Source: Delphinapterus leucas (taxonomy: Eukaryota > Chordata > Mammalia > Artiodactyla > Monodontidae). Taken from it: DNA of 64,000 bases. Below are positions 56,640-64,000 of the stretch, one piece after another. The stretch is from assembly GCF_002288925.2 (NCBI RefSeq), contig NW_022098031.1, positions 320,741 through 384,740 on the forward strand, in the 5' to 3' direction. Positions within the stretch are counted from its first letter, which is position 1; each line of letters opens with the position of its first letter. A program made the translations under genes and the position numbers. The notes under the pieces were generated by a model. The model was not told the DNA's origin, did no database searches, and saw nothing but the letters and a program-made list of their open reading frames with translations.

Positions 56640-57460
56640 TATTCACATTCATTTATTTAACAAATATTTACTGATCACAAATGTGCATCAGTCATTGTGG
56701 TAAAATTCAGGGGATACAACTGTAAACAACATCAGAAAAGTCTCTATCCTCACAGAGCTTATAGTCTAAAAAAGAAGACAGATATTAATTAAATAATCAT
56801 ATAAGCAAATATGAAATTGCTCTTGTAATAATTACTAGGAAGGACAAGTGTGTGGTGCTGTGTGATTTAGTCAGACTTGGAGAAAGCTTCTCTGAGAGTC
56901 ACACTTGGGCTCAGATATAGTGAGTAAAAGTTCACTAGACCAAGAGAAGAAGGAAAATTTCCCAGGTAGAGGGTAGAATGTGTGCTACTAACTTATGGCG
57001 GAAGATAGTTTGGACCATGAATAAGCTTTGAAGATCATGGTAAGAATGTTTGCCTTTATTTTAAGAGAGTAGGGAAAGCATTCAGGGGTTTTAACCCAAA
57101 GTGACATAACTATTTTTGCATTTTAAAAATGTCATGCAGTCTATTATGTGGAAAAAAGGTGAGATGACGCTGGCCTGGATGCAGGTAGATTAGTCAAAGG
57201 GTTATTATAGCACTCAGGGGTCAGTTTTTGAGAAGATGAGCCATGATGTTTTTACTGAAAATGCTAAAAAGTGGATAGATTTGAGAGCCATTTAGGAAAT
57301 AATATATGCTGGATTTGGTAATGGGTTGAATATGGGGGTGAGAGATAAAAGAGATTTCTGGCTAGTGTAGCCTAATGAGTATTGGAGCAATTCATTAAGA
57401 CAGACTATAAAAGAAGATTATTAAAATGTAGGGAAATACAATGTGTAATTGATGATTCCA
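56640..57460 (-). mobile_element. L2 LINE, long 3' fragment
   Basis: Reverse L2 over about 800 bp: 'TTAACAAATATTTACTGATC', 'CCTCACAGAGCTTATAGTCT', 'CAGACTTGGAGAAAGCTTCT', 'TCCCAGGTAGAGGGTAGAAT' and 'AGCATTCAGGGGTTTTAACC'. The longest L2 in the window; diverged, no reading frame. Confidence 0.7.
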
Positions 57461-57529
57461 TTTTGGGATGTTGACTTTAAGATACCACTGAGCCATACCA
57501 GAAGGGATGACCCAAGTAGCATTTCCAGA

Positions 57530-58440
57530 GTGACAGAGTCAAGATCTCCAGAAATCTGCTCCCCATAAAAACAATGAGAACACTAGCAATAATTCTCAAA
57601 ATCAATTTTTTAAAAACTCTGGAAGTTAACTAAAGGCTTGCAACAATTACAGAAGTCTTTGTGCAATAAAAATGACTGAATCTCAGTAAGAAGAGTATTG
57701 TAGCATTTTAACTTGCCTTACTCCCATCACCCACTTCCCAGCTCCATAGTAGAACTGAAAACTCACAGGCTCACAACTAAACAGCTGTAACAACCAGCAG
57801 TCTAGCAGCCACTGGAGGGACAGAGTGGTTTTGGATTTTCCTAAAGTCTCATCCCCAGAGAAATGGTATTATCTGACCTTTCTAGCAGCTCCTAGGTAAA
57901 GTTTCATTCTTAGAACTTGCCTTCATTTGACCTAACTCAGAACTCTCTATGTGTGAGTCTTATCTCCAGGGTATTTGTAGAAAATAGTTACTGGTAATTG
58001 TTTGATATTGCAGCTGCCTGAGGCAGTGATACTACTTGTAGCTAACAAGAGGTTGACCAAAAATCTCAAAAAGGAAATGGGGAATGAGATGTTTATTGGG
58101 GGATTTGAAAAGGACTGACATATTCCTGAAAATCTAGGAGGTGATGCTCACATGCAGAGCTGTGCATATACCCAGGAATGACCTGAGAATGCCCACCTCT
58201 GGCTGATGTTGATGCTCTACCTAGGTAGGAAGTAAAGACTAAGCCAGAGATTTAACTGTGCTGGAGCACTGAAGGCGTACCCTAACACACAAACAAAGGG
58301 TCTCAGCAAGACTGAGAGACTTACTGGTTCAGGGCCTTAACGCAAATCTCTGTCTAATCATTAGCTGATCACTAAGTTAACTGAGAAGAGACTTCATTGG
58401 CTGGATACAAGAAAGAACACAGACTGAATTAGTCCAAGAA
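57530..58440 (+). mobile_element. Possible old L1/HAL1 5' or ORF1-side remnant
   Basis: Starts with 'GTCAAGATCTCCAGAAATCT', a style seen at L1M and HAL1 5' ends, and lies directly upstream of a recognisable L1M 3' UTR (58465) in the same orientation with no ORF2 between. Internal similarity is too weak to be sure. Confidence 0.35.
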
Positions 58441-58464
58441 AGCCACTCAACAAACAACATTGCT

Positions 58465-58710
58465 AGTGGGGTTGTAAAGTGTTGCAGCCACTTTGGAAAA
58501 CTGTTTGATAGTTCCTAAAATTGTTAAACATAGATTTACCATAAGATCCAGAAATTCTACTCCCAGGTATATGCCCAAGAGAAATGAAAACCAATGTCCA
58601 CACAAAAATTCATACATGAATGTTCATGGCAGCATTACTTATAATAGCAAAATAGTGGGAAAAAACAAATATCCATCAACTGAAGAATGAATTTAAAATA
58701 TGCTGTATGA
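58465..58710 (+). mobile_element. Old LINE-1 3'-UTR fragment
   Basis: 'GTTGCAGCCACTTTGGAAAA', 'CCATAAGATCCAGAAATTCT', 'CTCCCAGGTATATGCCCAAG' and 'AGCATTACTTATAATAGCAA' are the forward old-L1 3' region. It is cut off at 58711 by the younger L1. Confidence 0.8.
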
Positions 58711-61160
58711 ATCAATGTGATACACCATATTAACAAATTGAAGGAGAAAAACCATATGATAATCTCAATAAATGCAGAAAAAGCTTTTGACGAAATTCAA
58801 CACTGATTTATGATAAAAACTCTCCAGAAAGTAGGCATAGAGGGAACCTACGTCAACATAATACAGGTCATATATGACAAACCCACAGCCAACATCGTTC
58901 TCAATGGTGAAAAACTGAAACCATTTCCTCTAAGATCAGGAGCAAGACAAGGTTGCTTACTCTCACCACTATTATTCAACATAATTTTGGAAGTTTTAGC
59001 GACAGCAATCAGAGAAGAAAAAGAAATCCAAATCAGAAAAGAAGAAGTAAAACTGTCACTGTTTGCAGATGACACAATACTATACATAGAGAATCCTAAA
59101 GATGCTACCGGAAAACTACTAGAGCTAATCAATGAATTTGGTAGAGTAGCAGGATACAAAATTAATGCACAGAAATCTCTTGCATTCCTATACACTAATG
59201 ATGAAAATTCTGAAAGAAAAATTAAGGAAACACTCCCATTTACCATGGCAACAAAAAGAATAAAATACTTAGGAATAAACCTACCTAAGGAGGCAAAAGA
59301 CCTGTATGGGGAAAGCTATAAGACCCTGATGAAAGAAATTAAAGACGATACAAACAGATGGAGAGATATACCATGTTCTTGGATTGGAAGAATCAACATT
59401 GTGAAAATGACTCTACTACCCAAAGCAATCTACAGATTCAGTGCAATCCCTATCAAACTACCAACCGCATTTTTCACGGAACTAGAACAAAAAATTTCAC
59501 AATTTGTATGGAAACACAAAAGACCCCAAATAGCCAAAGCAATCTTGAGAATGAAAAACGGAGCTAGAGGAATCAGGCTCCCTGACTTCAGACTATACTA
59601 CAAAGCTACAGTAATCAAGACAGTATGGTACTGGCACAAAAACAGAAATATAGATCAATGGAACAGGATAGAAAGCCCAAAGATAAACCCACGTACATAT
59701 GGTCACCTTATCTTTGATAAAGGAGACAAGAATATACAATGGAGAAAAGACAGCATCTTCAATAAGTGTTGCTGGGAAAACTGGACAGCTACATGTAAAA
59801 GAATGAAATGAGAACACTTCGTAACACCATACACAAAAATAAACTCAAAATGGGTTAAAGATCTAAATGTAAGGCCAGACACTATAAAAAACTCTTTGAG
59901 GAAAACATAGGCAGAACACTCCATGACATAAATCACAGCAAGATCCTTTTTGACCCACCTCCTAGAGAAATGGAAATAAAAACAAAAATTAACAAATGGG
60001 ACCTAATGAAACTTCAAAGCTTTTGCACAGCAAAGGAAACCATAAACAAGATGAAAAGACAACCCTCAGAATGGGAGAAAATATTTACCAATGAAGCAAC
60101 TGACAAAGGATTAATCTCCAAAATATACAAGCAGCTCATGCAGTTCAATATCAAAAAAACAAACAACCCAATTCAAAAATGGGCAGAAGACCTAAACAGA
60201 CATTTCTCCAAAGAAGATATACAGATTACCAACAAACACATGAAGAGATGCTCAACACCACTAATCATTAAAGAAATCAAATCAAAACTACAATGAGGTA
60301 TCACCTCACACTGGTGAGAATGACCATCATCAAAACATCTACAAACAATAAATGCTGGAGAGGGTGTGGAGAAAAGGGAACCCTCCTACACTGTTGGTGG
60401 GAATGTAAATTGGTACAGCCACTATGGAGAACAGTATGGAGGTTCCTTAAAAAACTAAAAATAGAACTACCATGTGACATAGCAATCCCACTGCTGGGCA
60501 TATACCCTGAGAAAACCATAATTCAAAAAGAGTCGTGTAACACAATGTTCATTGCAGCACTATTTACAATAGCCGGGACATGGAAGCAATCTCAGTGTCC
60601 ATCGACAGATGAATGGATAAAGATGTGGCACATATATACAATGGAATATTACTCAGCCATAAAAAGAAACGAAATTGAGTTATTTGTAGTGAGGCGGATG
60701 GACCTAGAGTCTGTCGTACAGAGTGAAGCAAGTCAGAAAGAGAAAAATACCGTATGCTAACACATATATATGGAATCTAAAAAAAAAAAAAGGTTCTTAT
60801 GAATCTAGAGGTGGGACGGGAATAAAGAAACAGACATAGAAAATGGACTTGAGGACACGGGGAGGGGGAAGGTTAAGGTGGGACAAAGTAAGAGAGTAGG
60901 ATTGACATGAATACACTACCAAATATAAAATAGATAGCTAGTGGGAAGCAGCTGCATGGCACAGGGAGATCAGCTCTGTGCTTTGCAACCACCTAGAGGG
61001 GTGGGATAAGGAGGGTGGGAGGGAGACACAAGAGAGTAGGGATATGGGGATATGGGGATACGTATGCATATAGCTGATTCACTTTGTCATACAGCAGGAA
61101 CTAACACAACACTGTAAAGCTATTATACGCCAGTAAAGATGTTAAAAAAAATTTATGCAG
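58711..61160 (+). mobile_element. Younger LINE-1, 5'-truncated
   Basis: About 2.45 kb from mid-ORF2 ('ATCAATGTGATACACCATAT') to the 3' UTR end ('CAGTAAAGATGTTAAAAAAA'). It is the least decayed L1 in the window. The 3' UTR at 60760-61150 includes a GGGAGGGGGAAGG stretch and 'GGGAAGCAGCTGCATGGCAC', shared with the fragment at 29062. No clear TSD was found; the right flank is 'TTTATGCAGGAGTGAATTGG'. Confidence 0.93.
58810..60760 (+). pseudogene. LINE-1 ORF2 (reverse transcriptase) C-terminal part, broken
   Basis: Remnant of L1 ORF2, the endonuclease/reverse transcriptase that copies L1 RNA into the genome. The first block (58810-59811, 333 codons) holds RT motifs: [14 protein letters not shown] and the catalytic FADD at codons 85-88 (59062-59073), then the LGINL and thumb region. 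A stop follows at 59809-59811, and a frameshift near 59885 moves reading to another frame (block 59970-60296, with [20 protein letters not shown]). A one-base loss near 60280 shifts it again (60293-60760). The last block keeps the C-terminal cysteine motif C-x3-C-x7-H-x4-C (codons 21, 25, 33 and 38) and [10 protein letters not shown]. The endonuclease domain and N-terminal RT are missing, so it cannot be active. The 132-codon minus frame at 58848-59246 is antisense noise. Confidence 0.9.
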
Positions 61161-61164
61161 GAGT

Positions 61165-61605
61165 GAATTGGTACGTCTTAGAGCAGTGGAGTTATGTTAT
61201 AGGAAAACAACTTTTGAGTGGGATTTGGAACCTAACCCTCATATAAATTGCATTTAATGCCTAAGGGCCTGAGACTGATTCCTGTTCAGTGGGACCTCAA
61301 TAGTTACTGACAGTCTGGAAAGATAGATGTAAGCAGTCAAGGTCATCTCCATATCTTTTCCAAGAATAGTATGCATGTCCAACTGCTCACATGCAAGATT
61401 TAGATTAAAATCCAGTAAGCGTTGTCTACTGTGTGCCAGTGACACTTTATCTTGTTAACCTCCTCCTAAGACACAATTTATTTATATTCATTAAGTTTAC
61501 AGAGGCTGATTTATTAAAACAGAATGGAGTAAATCCTTCAGGCAAACAGAAACGTTTTATAGTTCTCATCCATCATTTGTTCTCTATTAGGAATTTTATA
61601 GTTGT
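61165..61605. other. No recognised gene; small MIR piece
   Basis: Unassigned except for a probable reverse MIR piece at about 61415-61480 ('TTGTCTACTGTGTGCCAGTG'). Confidence 0.4.
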
Positions 61606-61609
61606 TATA

Positions 61610-61865
61610 AAGTCAGGAAGAATAGCAAACACACTTACTGCATGCCAGACACTGTTTCAAACAGTTTACACAGATTATGTCATTTGACCTTCACAACAAC
61701 CTATTCCATAGGTACCATTTATAATCCAATTTTACAGATGTGGAAACAGGGCAAGAGACATTGTCATTTAGCCAGGGTCACACAGGTTCTAATCATTGAA
61801 TCTAGGATTCAAAATCAGCAGGCTGATTTCAAAGGAGGAACTCTTAACCTTGAAGCCATACTCTC
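61610..61865 (-). mobile_element. MIR SINE, nearly full length
   Basis: Reverse MIR: 'TGCATGCCAGACACTGTTTC', 'CCATAGGTACCATTTATAAT', 'TTTTACAGATGTGGAAACAG', 'CAGGGTCACACAGGTTCTAA' and 'CTCTTAACCTTGAAGCCATA'. The overlapping short plus-strand frames are not genes. Confidence 0.85.
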
Positions 61866-61869
61866 ACTG

Positions 61870-64000
61870 AGCACTGAGTGACTCACTCCTGAGGGTTTCA
61901 ACTTTGTTTTGACTTAAGTTTAACACAGTACTCCTAAAATTTTAATGCATTTAAGAATTACTATATAAGGGTAGAGACCCCAAATCAAGTTTTATAGGTG
62001 ATAGAAGGGGTTTTTCAAGGGCAATCTTTTGCCTTACTAGCTGACTTTAAGATTAACCTTAGGAAGAAGCAATCTCACTGTAATTTGCAAAATCACAGCC
62101 ATCCTGTGAAGTAAATGCAATGTAAGTAGAAGTCAGTCCTCCCTAACAGGGTGCTGGGATATGCTGATTACAGATAACTTATCTATTCATTAGGTCTCAG
62201 AAGTTTTTAGGTAACACTAGTCTACTTGCTGTATTGCAGGTGATATATGAAATTTAAGATATAAAATAAATACTTAGAAATATATTTTTATTAGCAGTGT
62301 TGCCTTTTCAGACAAGTTTTCATCACTCTTCATTTATTTGTTCATTCATTTGTACCTTTCCTCTTTCCTTCCTTCTTTCCATCTACTCATTATTCATTCA
62401 CTACTATATTTTAGGTATGTGGACAAAATAAAACAAAATGAAACAAAACTCAAACATGGTCTTGTCCATGTTTAGCTTATGCCCTTTAAAAGAATAAGGA
62501 GTTTTCACATTTTTCAGTATTGGTTTAACTCTTAGAAACATGCCCGATGTTAATCAGTGGAACTGGACCTTTTGCCTAAAACCATAGAAAAATGTTAAAT
62601 GCATTGAATTATGTCTTCATATTAATATATTAGAACTCTGATAGATAACATTCTGGTGCAAGATAAGGATTATAAGAATCTCATTTGACTTTGATAAATG
62701 CATTTGTTTGTAATCACAATACTTTCTTTTACTGCTAGATAATAGAGATAATGTGTTTAGCCTAAAAATGTCCACCTATTATCAAGCTGGGAGAATCAAC
62801 TGCAATTGTCTATATTCTATTTTTATTTGTCTACTTTTAAAATTTTCTTAATGAAAATTCCTGGATTTTAACTTCTAAACTATTCCAGTTATACAAATAG
62901 AATTAGGCAAATTTGATGCCCAAATGTTGCTGTGTCCAAATGAAAACTTCTAAGTCATGAGTAACACCAAAATATTAATAAATGAAACCTGTAGGAAGTA
63001 GAGATTCCAGGCCAATAAGATGAGTAAGTTCAACCTATATCTCATTCTGGAGGAAACACAGTTACGATCCCTCATCGCAATAAAGTAATGCCCATCTGAA
63101 AAGGTCTCGTCTGATGGAGGTGTTGCCACGTTATATTTAATTCGTTTAAATTTTATAACGAACTTGTATTTTGTATAACCAGGAAAATGAGTGTATGACT
63201 CATGGTTTCTATACAGTTAAAAGAAAAATAAAAATCACCAATAAGCCTGTGAAACAAATATACAGTATAAGCCTTTCTACCATAGAAGGAAATTTGTAAC
63301 TTAATGAAAAGTTGTTTTCCAGAGCTCTCTTTGAAAAGTTGAAGACACAAAAGAAAAGTAAGTTTTGTTTATTCCTCTTTAAAAAGGATTTTTGCATTTC
63401 ATAAGATGACAACTTACAGTCCACAAATGTTCTATATTTCTTTCTGCTACTTTCAGTTCCCTCAGGGTTTGTGTAAACGCTTTCCAAATTTAGCAATGGA
63501 ATGTCTCAAAAAAGAAAAATTTGGAAGCGCAATATTAATATTGGTAAAAGGGGTGAACATAAAAGCAAACAAAGAAGTGAGAAATTTGAAGAGTGAGAAG
63601 GAGAATAAAATAATACTTAAGAAGACAAGAAGCAAAATGCAGGCATTCTTTAATTTACACAAACATTAACTTTCTAAATTAACAAAGTAGTGAAAAAACA
63701 CTGATAATAAAGTCTCAGATTTAAAGAGAATTTCTACCTGGAGTTGATGATAACTAGGCAGTAGTATCCTTGACACATTATTATACTATAACCCAGATCT
63801 AAATCACATTGTGAAGATGAGGACTCAGAGAATATGAAAGCCAAATTATTGAAGCAGCATATTTGAAGTCAGAGGTTCTTTGCTTACATAGAAGAAACTA
63901 CTAGTCATTGAGTAGGTGGATCCCAAAGGAAACTACTAAAAAAGAAAAATGACCTGTCGGATGATAATTAAAATTACCTGGAGGCTTAGCATTGATGGTG
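61870..64000. other. No recognised gene or clear repeat
   Basis: Final 2.1 kb: AT-rich DNA. A weak reverse MIR piece may lie at 63775-63880 ('GATGAGGACTCAGAGAATAT'). The overlapping frames on both strands at 63153-63669 (65-95 codons) have no recognisable protein features. Confidence 0.4.

Noticed and set aside
58848..59246. 132-codon minus-strand frame
   Set aside because: Antisense shadow of the L1 ORF2 reverse-transcriptase block.
1..64000. CRISPR arrays, operons, phage or bacterial mobile elements
   Set aside because: The DNA is mammalian. Repeats are interspersed SINEs and LINEs or microsatellites, and no regularly spaced direct-repeat array exists.
1..64000. Exons of a host gene on either strand
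   Set aside because: No frame with recognisable non-transposon homology apart from the PM20D1 retrocopy; an intronic location cannot be excluded, because large introns look like this.

Overview
This is a stretch of mammalian nuclear DNA, AT-rich and without any intact protein-coding gene that I can support. The organism is almost certainly a whale or dolphin (Cetacea). The window carries about 19 tRNA-Glu-derived SINEs of the CHR type (head 'GGGCTTCCCTGGTGGCGCAG', B box GGTTCGTGCCC or GGTTCGAGCCC), many with nearly perfect target-site duplications (TSDs). No ruminant BovB LINE or Bov-A SINE was seen. The LINE-1 3' ends are of the type found in cetartiodactyls. Nearly every long open frame is an accidental reading of a CHR SINE or an old LINE.

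Layout. 0-10 kb: old L1 and LTR-like remnants, three CHR SINEs and several MIR copies. 10.9-14.9 kb: an old minus-strand L1 split by an LTR-like repeat, which is itself split by a broken retrocopy of PM20D1 (12121-13348); a CHR SINE sits in the distal L1 part. 16-20.8 kb: several SINEs, including a tiny fold-back SINE remnant inside a MIR, an L2 and an L1 ORF1 relic. 21.9-25 kb: an old L1 with a younger L1 3' end nested in it, then an L2. 27.5-30.7 kb: a hAT-like DNA transposon split by an L1, then SINEs. 33.6-35.9 kb: a minus-strand ERV-L-like pol relic with recognisable reverse transcriptase and integrase motifs, split by a DNA transposon and a SINE. 37.2-42.9 kb: an L1 with a nested SINE, MIR and L2 copies, a purine tract and an LTR-like repeat. 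43.7-57.5 kb: L2, hAT-like, MIR and L1 3' ends separated by long plain AT-rich stretches. 57.5-61.2 kb: an old L1 or HAL1 remnant followed by the youngest L1 here, a 5'-truncated copy with a long readable ORF2. 61.2-64 kb: MIR pieces and unremarkable DNA.

No genes act together here. The window reads as intergenic or intronic sequence built from layered retrotransposition, and its interest lies in nesting order and unusual insertion structures. Repeat families were named from remembered consensus features, not a database search, so subfamily names and the outer edges of old repeats are approximate (often within 20-50 bases). I found no undescribed functional system.
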